Source: Owenia fusiformis (Eukaryota > Annelida > Polychaeta > Sabellida > Oweniidae). From it: 64,000 bases of DNA. The translations under genes were made by a program, and so were the position numbers. Below are positions 44,801 through 56,674 of the stretch, one piece after another. The stretch's first letter is position 1. Every line of letters starts with the position of its first letter. The notes below the pieces were generated by a model. That model was not told where the DNA came from and did no database searches. It worked only from the letters and a program-made list of their open reading frames with translations. Where the stretch lies: the NCBI GenBank assembly GCA_903813345.2, contig CAIIXF020000009.1, positions 27,440,740 through 27,504,739 of the forward strand. Direction: 5' to 3'.

Positions 44801-47800
44801 AAAACTGATTGAGTTCGCTGTGCAATTTTATTTTCGATTTTGTTTTGCAAAATTAACGTTTGGACCATTTAGTAGCTTTATGTATAACATATGTCTTGCA
44901 TCGTAAAAACCAATGTCACTGTCAACAGTTCTTTAATGAAATCAACCAAATTTCTTTCAAATTTCAAATTGGCCATCAAAAATCACTTTTGGGTCAACAC
45001 CATGTGAGCTCAATACCCACAGTTCCATTTATTATGAATCATAGAGGTTCTCAACTTGAAGAGTAAGCCAAAAAAACGACAAATAAGCAAGATGTTCAAA
45101 TGTTTCAGGTTTCTAATTAAAGCATGTACACTCCCATTTGGCAACATCAACTCCCATTTGGACCACATGTTTAAAAAGCCATCCATTGGGCAGTCGGGGT
45201 AACTGAAAACTTAAAGAAGGTTGTTTTATTCTATTTTAGAAATACAGAGCCGTTGCTCTTAACAGTGCCTATTGTGCGCACTACTGCTGGAAATATTATG
45301 GCACTGGCATAGTTTACTATTACGTCCCTGATGATTTCAGAGGCAGAACTGCAGAGGAAGGTATGCATTTATCATCTGTAAAATATGTAAATGAAGTCAT
45401 CTGATTGGTCAGTTCATGTGATGTACCAATCTGTGGTGCTACTGAGATTGTCCCCATTGAACATCTCCGTAGCGATACAGAAAATATTTTTACGAACTGG
45501 ACCATCTCAGTAGTAATGCGGAGAATACAGAATATTCCCTAGGGAGCCCAAGATCACAAGATAAAGATATAGTATTACCCATGTTTATATTTTACACTGA
45601 GCACAAACAATCCACTCAATAAAAAAATCAAACTTTATTTTCCAAAACTTTCTATCTAATCTGGTCCTCAGATTAGATCTGGTTCTCCAAGAGTGAAATT
45701 TATTGAATTTATAACGGCAGGAAATGGGACGCATACCCCTCTGCAGGTCCTCAGAGCCATCAAATGGTACGCAAACATATCTGTAGTATCTCCAAGATGA
45801 AATTTACTGATTTTATAACTGCAGGAAATGGTACACATACTCCTTTACAGGTCCCCAGAGCTACCAAATGGTACACATACATATCTGTAATTTCTCCAAG
45901 ATGAAAGGAGAACGCCCGATAAGGAGAACTTTTTTAGAAGGACATTACATCAGAGATGATCTTCGATATTAGGTGATCTTAGATATTCCCAAAAACAACT
46001 TGTGTGACATAAAAATTGCTTTTTTAATTAAGAACATTTTTTGCAAGGCAATCAACTCGTTTTTTAAGTTTAGACTCTTTATTTGTGGTTAAAATCCGTG
46101 TATGGTCTGATGGGATAGGAAAAAAATGTCACAGTTGTAAGATACCTATTTATTTGAACTCTTAGAAAATCAAAAAAATCAATGGGCGTTTTCCTAGAAA
46201 TATGTTTTTGAGACCTTTTCCACTCATGAGAATGACGGAATAATGGAACCAATTCATTTCAAATCAAGATACCACATTTTAGTGACCAAGCTGTTAGGAT
46301 AAGGTTATACTTGTAAAAGACTTAAGAAATCCTTTCTGTCATTATTTTTGAAATTTCAAATTTTACCACTTGAGATGCTTAAGGATGTAGGATGGTATAA
46401 CAAATTGGCAATGAACTGACAATTGTTTCACTTGGCACCTTTTGAGGTGGATCCCGGCTATGGCATTATGGTTGAGAAATAGGGATCGAAACCAGCCATA
46501 GTTTTCTCCTGATGACCATTGTGAATTGTTGTGTTTTATGGATTATCATGATGGCTTTGCGAACGGATGTTGACCCTTTGAATTGCCTATGGACGTCGGG
46601 ACTGTATTTTATCTATCCCACATCATTTGAGACTGAATACTCTATCTTTTATGAGTACTAGTAACTACAACTCTTTTTGATGTTATGAGTATTGGCTATC
46701 AATTTTTCAATTTTTTCTTCAACATGTATTGTAATGACTTCAGTATGAATGAAATGTCCCTTGGTGTTCTGGTCCTGGATTGTGATATTGGTTCTCGATT
46801 GGAGGGGGGGGGAGGGGGATGTTAGACATTGTTTCTTTTCACGTTAGATCATAGTTTTGGTATATATAGGGTCTACTTTTCTTATGACAGATTTACACTT
46901 ACAGTTTGCTTTTCTTGTTGGGGTTCCTTAAAGTTTTTAGTCACCCTTCCCTTTTGGCATTTGTGCTTATATATTCGTAAAAAATTCTTAAAATATATTT
47001 CTGGTGGAGCGCCCATCGATTTCTTTACGAAAACGGAGACTTTGCTTCATTAAGTTACTTTGCCAAATTCTATTTTGCTCGTACAGTAATGGGAAAGTTA
47101 TTGATTTTAAGCAAAATGTAACGGTTAATATATGGAAAATTGAATTTATCGCTTCACAAAAACCGTTCTACAAACGCACGTTTTAATAATTCGAAGAAAA
47201 TATTTTAAATTCACCTCATTTCCAAAAGTATGTTAAAATTTCATGATGATCACTTCCAGAATAAAAAACGTTGCGTCCTTCTAAAAAGTCTCCTTATCGG
47301 GGGTTCTCCTTTATTGATTTTATGACGGCAGGAAATGGTACACATTCTCCTCTGCAGGTCCCCAGTGCTATCAAATGGTACACATACATATCTGTAGTTT
47401 CTCCAAGAGTGAAACGAGGAGGAAAAGTATCGCGACAGGTTTCGGACAGTCATATGTTGGATTTTGGCTATTCTCTGAGGATTTAAACCATTGCATATGT
47501 TAGATCAATGCACTGCCTCCAGGAAAGGCACTCATAGAGATGATAAAATAATTTCTACTTTGAGACAGGGAAGATGCAAACAACCTACCCATATGTTTTT
47601 TCTGAAATGTTTTCCTGATTTTCAACCCCTTCCACCCCTGCTTTTATAATTTTTGTTGTATCAATATGTTGCTTTTGGACACACAGTTAACCCCTTTAAA
47701 GGAATAAGTGATTACTTTGTTTTTTTTAAAGATATCCATTATGCGTGACTAAAATTAGCTAATAGCAATGGATAGCAATGGAGTTTTTCCTATGGGAAAA

Positions 47801-49655
47801 AACCATGGGAAATATTGTTGTCCACTTTATCTAAAAGGAATCACTTATTCCCTTAAAGGTGTTAATATAACTGTGTGTCAAAACACAACATATTGATGCA
47901 AGAAAAATTAAAAAAGCAGGTGCGGAATGGGTTGAAAATCAGGAAAAAATTTCAGACATTTATTTATTTTATGACTGCAGGAAATGGTACAAATACTCCT
48001 CTACAGGTCCTCAGAGCTGCGATGGATGAAATAGAAGAGGCTGCATGCATTAACTTTATTGAATACAAATCAGGCGATACACCACGTCCTTATTACGTTT
48101 TGGTCGAATACGGAACCGGGTAAGCGTCTTGTTGCAAAGTTATCAAAGTCCCCTTTTCTCAGAACCCTTTATCAGGTCAATCGATTTTTCAAATTAAAAG
48201 TAAATCAGCAAGAGAAGCAGAATTAGTGGATCTTGGAAGATATACAGGGTGGGCCAAAAAACCAATACCCACGTTTAAAGATGAATGATTCATATTATAT
48301 ATGTTAAACCATGCCATGTATTATATATCATTTTAAAGAAGATAAATCCTTTCCTAACAAAATGGTACCATCCAATTCAAAAACAATTGTTTTTCTCGTG
48401 AATTTGACACCAGGGGTGCCGTGATCGCCCAAAAATCAAAAAATGAAAATTTCCGTCCATATTACAGTCACAGCTGCACTCAATACGATAGACTGAATCA
48501 TTAAAAATTTATTTGAGGGCAATGCATACACAATTGATAATTAATTAAGAATATATAAGTATTATTGCTGAATTTTGCATTATACTTGTATAAATGTACC
48601 TCTTTTGAAGGTGCCTAAGTTCAAATTTCCTTCCGTTTTCCGTTGGTATAATATCTATTTCTGTAAAGTAAAAATAATTGCTTGAATATTGAATGAATTT
48701 CCATATGAAGACCCGACAGTCTAAATTATAGACATATTTTGGATGGAGACTACCCATCACTCCTGTTTCAGAGGAAATAAATATCCATGGATCTTAATTT
48801 TATGTTATCAGATGCAGTGCTGAGCTCGGACTAAGGTACAAGAGCGGTCAAAAGCTGTCTTTGGGTCAATATTGCACGCTCAAAATCGGCACGGCCATTC
48901 ATGAGGTGCTCCATACTCTAGGCTTCTACCACGAACATACGCGAGAGGATAGAGAAACCTCCATTGACCTACATCTCGAAAATGTAGACGCAGGTCAGAA
49001 ATAGATTGAAATTCCAGATATTTGATCGTGATTATAAGCATTTTCGGGATTTACACCATTTTTTGTTCAGTAAAGTCGTTTTTTTTGGTCGTGGTGTTAA
49101 ATCAAATCAAATAGTTAGTTCCAGAGTAGTGGCCCTTTGCAATGGCTAATTACATCATACTTTTGTTCGAAACCCGTTTGGATCAAATACAAGATTATTG
49201 AAAATTGCGCGGTCGTCCTGCACTCTGAAAGATCGTTTTTACAATATTTATCCGATGGGTTTACAAAATATCCGAGATAGTCTTATTACTGGCTGAAATA
49301 TATATTCTTCCAAATTTTCTAGATTTTTACTTTGTATCAGTTCTACAAGATATGGATTAATTTGGTAAGCATGATTGGTTTTGCCTTGACAGATGTACTT
49401 GTTTTTTCAGCCAAACTCAACAATTTTGAAAAAGTAAGTGATGTTTATGTGGACAGGAGTGACGATTATGACTGTGGGTCTGTAATGCACTACTCACCAA
49501 TTTCATTTAGCAAGGACAAACTAACGCCCGTGAAAACAATTACAGGAAAGACATCCGCTTGTGAGCAAAAAATGGGACAGAGAGATGGACTTAGTGCTTC
49601 AGACAAAATCAAATTAGTTCAAACTTATGGAGCCAGGTCATGTCGCCCAAGATAG
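41855..49655 (+). CDS. Astacin-family zinc metalloprotease, complete, 8 exons
   Basis: Secreted M12A endopeptidase. Exons: 41855-41920 (signal peptide), 42914-42955, 43322-43394, 44366-44496, 45240-45360, 47981-48119, 48812-48993, 49411-49655. All junctions are GT-AG, phases 0,0,1,0,1,2,1; total 999 nt, 332 residues. Exons 2-3 encode a Glu/Lys-rich acidic prosegment. Exon 4 carries VQGDM, matching the aspartate-switch motif (F-x-G-D) that caps the zinc in the proenzyme. Exon 7 has the zinc site HEVLHTLGFYHEHTRED, complete for the three His and the Glu. Exon 8 has the Met-turn SVMHYSP and GQRDGLSASD, then ends soon after the catalytic domain, so there are no CUB, EGF or MAM domains. This is a minimal astacin, as in digestive or hatching-type enzymes. 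Substrate unknown. AATAAA follows at 49740. Confidence 0.9.
42340..42760. repeat. TGATATC-rich repeat patch in astacin-1 intron 1
   Basis: Several copies of GTGTGATATC and its complement in both orientations, ending with ATTCGCTTCGCTCAC between two TGATATC-rich arms (about 42655-42745). Probably a palindromic short element. Confidence 0.6.
43577..44012. mobile_element. Long inverted-repeat element in astacin-1 intron 3
   Basis: Two arms of about 165-170 bp are reverse complements (GCGATCCACTCGATTACGCT on the left, its complement on the right), separated by about 100 bp. Arms differ at a few positions. It lies inside the intron 43395-44365. No coding capacity; the open frames on both arms are the same sequence read twice. 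Confidence 0.88.
45690..45910 (+). repeat. Two tandem partial copies of astacin exon 6 (decoy exons)
   Basis: Two 113-bp units, each with the acceptor-like GGCAG or TGCAG followed by GAAATGG-G/T-AC and a reading G-N-G-T-H-T-P-L-Q-V, as in genuine exon 6 at 47981. Similarity ends after about 50 bp; the rest runs into TGA (SPR-stop). They lie in intron 5 (45361-47980). Confidence 0.8.
46580..46990 (+). repeat. Dispersed repeat, copy 2 (relative of 10440-10830)
   Basis: Matches the reverse complement of 10440-10830, including ATGTATTGTAATGACTTCAG and GTCCTGGATTGTGATATTGG. Here it sits in astacin-1 intron 5. Frames are broken. The surrounding unit may be larger, since 45905-45945 and 47267-47310 are inverted copies of one sequence (TCCTTCTAAAAAG...TCCTTATCGG). 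Confidence 0.7.
47310..47486 (+). repeat. Third partial copy of astacin exon 6 (decoy exon)
   Basis: Starts like the exon 6 acceptor (TGACGGCAG) and reads G-N-G-T-H-S-P-L-Q-V; unlike the other two copies it stays open to a TAA ending near 47486. After about 50 bp it diverges from the genuine exon. Confidence 0.75.
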
Positions 49656-49739
49656 TGTAGGGCGGATCTAGAAGAACGATGCTGTAGTAAACTGCCTGCT
49701 ATAGTTAAACTCAGGATGAATTTTCCATGTATTAAGAGA

Positions 49740-49745
49740 AATAAA
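49740..49745 (+). promoter_or_regulatory. Polyadenylation signal of astacin gene 1
   Basis: AATAAA 85 bases after the stop codon. Confidence 0.65.
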
Positions 49746-49984
49746 TATTATGAGTATTTTATTGAAAATAGTACCATGAAGACAGCCTTGTTGATTTGAT
49801 TGGTCATCTTTTTTATTATGATATGAAAAAATCCCTGAAGTAGCTGAAATGAATAAACTTTTCAAATGCTGAGCAACAAGATCAGATGTCGGCATGGATA
49901 AAAATCGGAACCAGGCTGTTTCTGCATTATGTTTTGGATAAACTATGAGTACTGGGTTTATGAGAAATATACTAGTTCTACTAA

Positions 49985-50781
49985 CCCTACTATCACACCA
50001 AACTAGTTCTCACTACGTTCTCGAAAACGGGCTTCAACTTTGTACGAACGGACTGGACGTAGTTAGAACCGTTTGGGGTCTATTTACAAACATCATCGAA
50101 CATACTCGAATGGGTAGGTCCTCTACAACTTAGAACATGCTCAAAATGTTCTCTTGGTCGTCACGTTCTACAATTAGAACGAGTGACAACCTACTAGCGA
50201 CGAGCTGGACGTACTACGAACGGAACTGTCGTACTTCAATCCTACTAGGGACGTTTTTACAACGAGTTGAACTGTCTGAGGATGTATTGAGAACGAGGTA
50301 GAACTTATTGCAAACGGGTTAAAACTGATTAAGAACGTATTTATCATCGAGTTAGCAAAAATATAGCTATCACACCAAGCAAGTTGCCACAGCGTTCTTC
50401 AAAACTGGTTTTAAACTGTGTGCGAACGGAATGAACGAAGCTACAACGTTCTACGGTCTGTTTAGAACTTCATGGACTCTCCCAGACAGGGAATGTGATT
50501 TAGAATTTTGAATCAATTTAAAATTCGATGGCGACCATACCGTTCTATAATCAGGTCATGATTACCTTCTCGACTAAGGGACGCGTTATACGAAGTTGCA
50601 CACCGACGTGGTGCGACCTGAACGAACTGCGAATGAGATGGACGTATTGACGACTGTTTATGAACGAAGTAGCTAATTATTTTAGACATATTTCCCGACC
50701 ACAGCCAGATTGAGCCCGTTTTACGACGTTTTCGTAGGACTGGCAAGAACGGGTAAGAACTAGTTTGGTGTGATAGGGGGG
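49985..50781. mobile_element. Second A+B composite inverted-repeat transposon, reverse orientation
   Basis: About 797 bp with CTATCACACCAAACTAG and CTAGTTTGGTGTGATAG ends, and an internal end copy at about 50369-50385. It is the reverse complement of the composite at 2691, with the same monomer junction. TAA precedes it and TTA follows, so the 3-bp duplication is imperfect here. Confidence 0.85.
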
Positions 50782-50829
50782 TTAGACCCAATACGAAGGA
50801 AATAATATTAGTTCTGCTAAGACCCAATA

Positions 50830-51980
50830 CGAAGGGTTAATCGTCCAACTTAAACCCCACACTGACTCTTACGAAAGGAAATGGCCTCTGCGAGTTTTAG
50901 GAAAATTTGATTTCTTTTGTATTGACTTGGTATGTGTGTTGAGAAATGAGTGGCTGTTATTACTTCAGCTTCACTGAACTGCAAGTAACAGATCATGTAC
51001 AAATCAAAATTTGATTTATTTTGTGTTTACAATTCAACTATTGAGTGAGTAAATAGCGTGTAATTAGTTTTAGTGCACTGCATGTGACAGTTAATCGTCT
51101 TTTGTGCCACACTGGTTTTTGATAGCTTGCCAATAATAGAAAAATAATTCACTAACATGAAATAGCATAATTATTGCACTTTCTTTTGCCCTTCTCAAGA
51201 TGTCTGAATTTGGCGGGAAACTGGTAGATTTTACCTTGACTTGATCTTTGACCTTGCAACCTCAAGCAGACCCGGGCAAGCCTTAAATCCTACGTATCTG
51301 TTTAGTTCAGGTTTGCATTTATGAAAAAATGCGATAGAATATCAACTTTTAAGGGCAAACTCAGAAAGCATTTTGGATCATTGAAACATGTATAAATATC
51401 ATAACATCACTTGATATCACTCGAAAAACTGAAATTATATTTAAAAGGTTAAAACTTAAAAGTATACTTATTTCTAAAAAGTCAATTATTTGCTAATCAT
51501 TTTACAAACATAGACTCACCAGCCTGCAATTGTGGTCATGAAAAATGAAACCTCAGTTCATTTTTCCTCAAAAGCCCTCAATTCGAAGATGACAGAATCC
51601 AACTGCTTATAGATCTCCATATTATTGGTTGTTAAGAAAAATTCTTAAATGCTAACGCTGTTAGCATGGTCAATATGCTAGTACATGGTAGTACAGAACT
51701 TAGTAATGACGATAATAGATTTCTACTGAAAGCTACTTTAAAATTCTTAAAAGCAACCAAGATTGACTAAGATGTATAACACACCACACCAGAATTTACC
51801 CCATTGCGTACTGTTTTTTGTGAAACATCTTATATTAGTCTTGATTATTGTTTTCCTTTTTGTTTATATATGAACAATTATTATTAATGATAGTAAAAAA
51901 ATTGTATTTGATCTGTATACTAATTTGATCTATTTACAATTCAACACAAATGTTAAATTGATTGACCTTGTTGAATTTTT
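50830..51980. other. Non-coding stretch
   Basis: No exon recognised. The direct repeat GACCCAATACGAAGG occurs twice at about 50786-50835. Confidence 0.4.
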
Positions 51981-51984
51981 ACTT

Positions 51985-52650
51985 TATGATATTCTTTGTA
52001 CGATATGATATGAATTTGAAATAAAATGATAAAAAATGTGTGGGTTTCCTATATACACTACTTGGCAACGACCTATCTTCCTTGATTTCCGTGACAGTGT
52101 CTAGAAATGGCAATTTCGCATCTTTTAAGGCTTCGGCTGTGAATTTTATATCCGGGTTAAATGAATTGATAAAGTCTGTGAACTCTTGGACGAACGCTTC
52201 CTGGATAACTACCCAAGTGGCATTCACGTATCTTTTCCAAATGCGAGGTGGATGCGATGCTGAACTTAAGATCTCCTGTTCTTAATGTTCCATTGCAAGT
52301 TGGCAATTACTGGTGACACTGGTGATCCCATGGCTGCTCCATGGTACTGACTATATATGTTTCATTTTTGAATGTGAAATATGTTGTATTAAGAGTTCTA
52401 GCTTACAAGTCACATTGTCTGGTATTAATTTTGTCCTATCTGCTTATTTATTGTCTTTCTTGAGCTTACTCATTATTATCAGAATGACGTTCTGCATTGG
52501 CACACTTGTGAACAAAGCTGTAACATCATAACTTACAATGCTAATCTGGGATCCTTCACTTGATTTACAGGGTGTCATAGAACTCAAGAGGATTTTTTGA
52601 GGGAGATTTAAGGCATGTGTGATTTTTCTTCCAAATTGGCGCACCTGTTA
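51985..52650 (-). pseudogene. Penelope-like element reverse transcriptase remnant
   Basis: Minus-strand pieces in changing frames match the Penelope-type RT order: SYDVTALFTSVP (motif A region, about 52540), HGAAMGSPVSPVIANL (about 52285-52335), PPRIWKRYV followed by NATWVV (motif C region, about 52205-52245), then FNPDIKFTAE, LPFLDT and VYRKPTHFL (about 52040-52165). At least two frameshifts and a stop interrupt it, and the catalytic YVDD expected after KR is YVNA, so it is inactive. I do not see the GIY-YIG endonuclease part. Confidence 0.85.
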
Positions 52651-53087
52651 AACATACACTAAAGAAGAATTTCAGGCGCATATCTTTTATATTTCCGAAT
52701 TGATTGACATTTGAATTCTACATTGCCACAAACCCTGGAGTTGTCAAAGGAATACAATAATTTATGACATTTTGTCAATTTTTACACGAATCCTCAACTT
52801 TAAAGCAATGGTTTTTATATTAGATTAGTTGAGCATTTTCATCATATTCATATAACACTTTCATATATATTATTATTAATTATTAGATAAAACAAAGATT
52901 AGTGGACCATGTCACTGAAACAGAGGAAGAATTGCATCATGTTGTTTCAGGGAAGCCTACAGGAATAGCTGTTAAACGATACAGGAATGTGTAAAGAGTA
53001 GCTGAAAAGACATCAACTGCAGATAATATACTACTTGGAAATTACTTTGTAAAGATACGTTAGTTGAAAGTGTATGATCCAATCAAT

Positions 53088-53360
53088 GCCTTGGTCACAT
53101 TTGCTCCGATTTTCACTACGGCGCCCGGGCGAATGAGAATTTTGTTAAAAATTGAATACAATATTGAACAAAACACTCAATTAATCGGCCGGGCGCCGGC
53201 CGATGGATCGGTGCAAATTTGACCCGAGCATTATGCCTTGGTCACATATGCTCCGATTTTCACTACGGCGCCCGGCCGATTGAGTATTTTGTTCAAATTG
53301 AATACAATATTGAAATCGGGCGGGCGCCGGCCGATGAATCGGAGCATATGTGACCCAGGC
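53088..53360. mobile_element. Two adjacent short inverted-repeat elements (GCCTTGGTCACAT family)
   Basis: 53088-53229 and 53235-53360. Each starts GCCTTGGTCACATNTGCTCC and ends with the near complement (TGACCC-AGC/GGC). Interiors contain CGGCGCCCGG and GGGCGCCGGCCGAT around an AT-rich middle. A third diverged copy is at 63757-63894. Confidence 0.85.
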
Positions 53361-53369
53361 ATTACTAAT

Positions 53370-54185
53370 GTACCGAAACGCTGAGATAATTCAATAAAAA
53401 CAATGCTATTATAGTAGAATTGTTGTATTCCTCTGGGAATTCCGGGGTTTGTGGCGATGTAGAATTCAAATGTCATTAAATTTAGAAATATATAAGATAC
53501 TGTATGTGCCTGAAATTAATGTCAAGTATTTCTCAAGGTATGTTTAATAAGTGCAGCAAAGAAGCAAAACTACCTATGCCTTATACCCCCCTCAAAAAAT
53601 TCTCATCAGTTCTGGGACACCCTGTATCTTGGGTAGTCCATAGAATTTAGGTATAACAACATTACTGGGATACACCTTGCTGTATTCTGTATAATTATGC
53701 TATTTCAGGTCAGTGAATTGAGGAAATTAGCTCTAAATCATACACTTAACTATTGAACAATTTTGGATGTATATTCTTTAAAATAATCTACAGTTCATTC
53801 TCTTTTGTTGCTAGCTAAATGAGGTTAAAGTGTGATGGAATCTGTAAAATCCCGCATATGTCACCAGATAACAGAAAGGTTATAAGCTTGCACAATGTAA
53901 ACGTGAACGTGTAATTCTTCTATCCACACGTTAGCAAGTTTTCTATACAAAGTACAATATATTCCCTAGAGACTGGGTGCTATAGTATTACTCGGGGTGG
54001 AAAATTTTCTAAAAAAATGACTTTATGAGCTGGATGGAATTTCTGTGTATTTTTTATTATATTAGGGTGCCCTGCATAAAAGATTTCGCCTGCGAAGCAT
54101 ATAACTCTTGCGAACATATCTAAATACTGGTCCGAAGAAGACATACCTTGAATTTTTTAGAAAAAATGGCTAAAAATGGAAACTA
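53370..54185. other. Non-coding stretch
   Basis: No exon recognised. A mariner-type end (ACACCCTGTA) lies near 53620. Confidence 0.4.
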
Positions 54186-54189
54186 CAAG

Positions 54190-55040
54190 AAGTCAGAATG
54201 TTCAACTCAAACAAAGTTGTAGCTATTCTATATCAATATTTTGTGTTATGTAAGGTTTCTCAGATGTTTCAAGACCTTCATTAGTATACTTGTGTCTAGA
54301 AATGTGACATTTGAGGACAAAATTTGGCATTTTTAATCATTTTCGCTTTCAGCATTAACATATAGTTCCTTATATCTCGAGTTTAATGCTGACTGGTTGT
54401 TGCATTTTTGATTAAATCTGTGCTTGTACATGTGTTCTTCCATTTAAGGTATAGAAAATGTATAGTGGACAACCAATGTTCGTATGAGAGCTTTCAGATC
54501 TCCCCTACCCCATTTATTATGGAAAATTACCGAAAAATATGAAAAAATAAAATAACTTAAAATTATAAACTTTAACAAAGTTGTAGCTATTCTATGTCAA
54601 TATTATATGTTATTTAATGTTTTTAAGATATCTCAGAACCTATTCCAATATACAAGTGGCTAGAAATGAGACATTTAAGGACAAAACTTGGTATTTTTTT
54701 ATCATTTTAGCTTTCAGCAGTAATATATAATTCCATATATCTTGAGTTTTATGCTGTCTGATCGTTGCATTTTCAGTTAAATCTGTTCTTGTGCATGTCT
54801 TCTTCCATTTAAGGTATAGAAAATGTATAGTAGACAAACAATGTTCATATTAGAGCTTTCAGATCTCCCCTACCCCATCAATTATGGAAAATAAACGAGA
54901 AAAATGAAAAAATAAAATGACTTGAAATTATAGACTTTCATAAAGTTGTAGCTAGTCTATTATCAATATTATGTGTTATTTAATGTTTTTAAGATTTTTC
55001 AGAACTTTTATTGGTATTCAAGTGGCTAGAAATGAGATAT
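54190..55040. repeat. Tandem repeat with about 365-bp period, 2.3 copies
   Basis: The landmark AAAGTTGTAGCTA recurs at about 54213, 54577 and 54943, and TTCAGATCTCCCCTACCCCAT at matching offsets. Copies are about 85 percent alike by eye. No coding capacity. Confidence 0.85.
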
Positions 55041-55044
55041 TTAA

Positions 55045-55755
55045 AGATTCTCGCAATCTTTATCTAATCAGCGTTTGCGATGTGTACCGCTCACCTGTAA
55101 AAGGCGAATCCAAGTCAAATCCATGCAGGGGTGTATGAGGTACTCGAATAGGAAAGAGCTCGTGAAATCTGAATTTATATGCTCATGGTCAATGTTTACA
55201 CATGTTTGGAGTTATTGAAGAAAATGTAATATGGGTGTGGATCCGAATTTGAAGTCATTGCTGGAAAATATGATTTTAATACGTGAAATTATATCTATAA
55301 ATATAGCACTGAAAATAACAGTACACATGAGGTACATGTATGATTGTGTTTAGAAATGTTTGAAACCCTTACGGAAAATTCTGTCTGCATTTTGTCACCA
55401 TTGCTCTTTCTTCCCGCATTCTAGTGCTGTTTGAATGAATATATTAATTAATGTATTTCTAACTAAAACATATCACTTTTTTTTATAAACCACAAACATT
55501 TAAATCATAAAAAAATTATTCAATACTTGAGTGAGCTCGATATGCAAGAGTTACTAAGTTGACACAGTAAATGACCACTGATATTGTGTTAGTCCATGCA
55601 CACAGCGTACACCCCTCACTTTCATAGTGAAGTGACTAATTGGTTTATGTTTACGTTTTAATGTGTTTTGGGTTCCTTGTTACAGCAAGGGGGGCCAGTA
55701 AAGTAGACTAACATGTTTGCATGGCAAATTTTGATCGAATATGTGAGACACTTTA
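55045..55755. other. Non-coding stretch
   Basis: Nothing recognised. Confidence 0.35.
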
Positions 55756-55759
55756 ACCA

Positions 55760-56034
55760 ATTGAATCGATTCAAAATTCGATGGCGACCATACCGTTCTG
55801 TAATCAGGTCATGATGACCTTCTAGACTAAGGGACGCGTTATACGACGTTGCACACCGACGTGGTGCGACCAGAACGAACTGCGAATGACATGGACGTAT
55901 TGAAGACTGTTTATGAACGAAGTAGCTAATTATTTTTGACATATTTCCCCACCACAGCCAGGTTGAGCCCGTTTTACGACGTTTTCGTAGGACTGGCAAG
56001 AACGGGTAAGATTTAGTTTGGTGTGATATTGGGG
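55760..56034. mobile_element. Truncated monomer A of the CTATCACACC family
   Basis: Matches the right part of the 3503-3880 element, from TTGAATCGATTCAAAATTCG to the GTTTGGTGTGATA end, followed by TAA. The left end is missing. Confidence 0.85.
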
Positions 56035-56674
56035 TAATATGGCACTCGATCTAATTGCGGTAAATCATGTTTTACATATTTTCGGATTTTAACACATTGC
56101 TTTAGACTTTAGTCGTATTGTTTACATGAAGTTCACATCTAAATTAGATTTGATTGATGTCAATCAGTTTTGAAATGTATCAGTGTATTAAATGTCATGG
56201 TGAAGAATATAAAAGAATGGAATAAAAATTGAGTTATCACTGAAATATTACAAAGAAATAACAAATTTTCAAGTTAAACCTTGTTAAAAAGAATTGAGAC
56301 GAAATAGAAATGATCAATAAGAACGGTTATTCAATCATGAGAATTGACATTTCTATTGGTTGATGAACTTTAAAAGATGATTAACTTAAGAAAATGGCTC
56401 ATTTAGCTTTGTTTTGTCGTAATAATGGTAACTGATGACACAATATTATTCTTTCTTCTTGGAAAATTTATTCCCACGGTTTTATGACTTCGTTCTTTCA
56501 CTAAATCTAATCCCTTATTTGAGTAAATCAATTCAAATCGTAAATCCCCGTAAACACACAATTTATACTTGATTCTGAATGTACATTTAATTGGAATTGC
56601 ACAAGTATATAACCGATTGAAGTTTACGTACAGAAACACACACATCTTTGTCTAATTCACAGTTGATTTCAAAG

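Noticed and set aside
50513-50827. Similar open frame (VLRKRRKTG...ISYFVHKQSSIRPSH) at 2678, 50513 and 55658
   Set aside because: The frame is shared because the three loci are copies of one inverted-repeat element. The copies carry no recognisable domain and the frame ends at the element boundaries.
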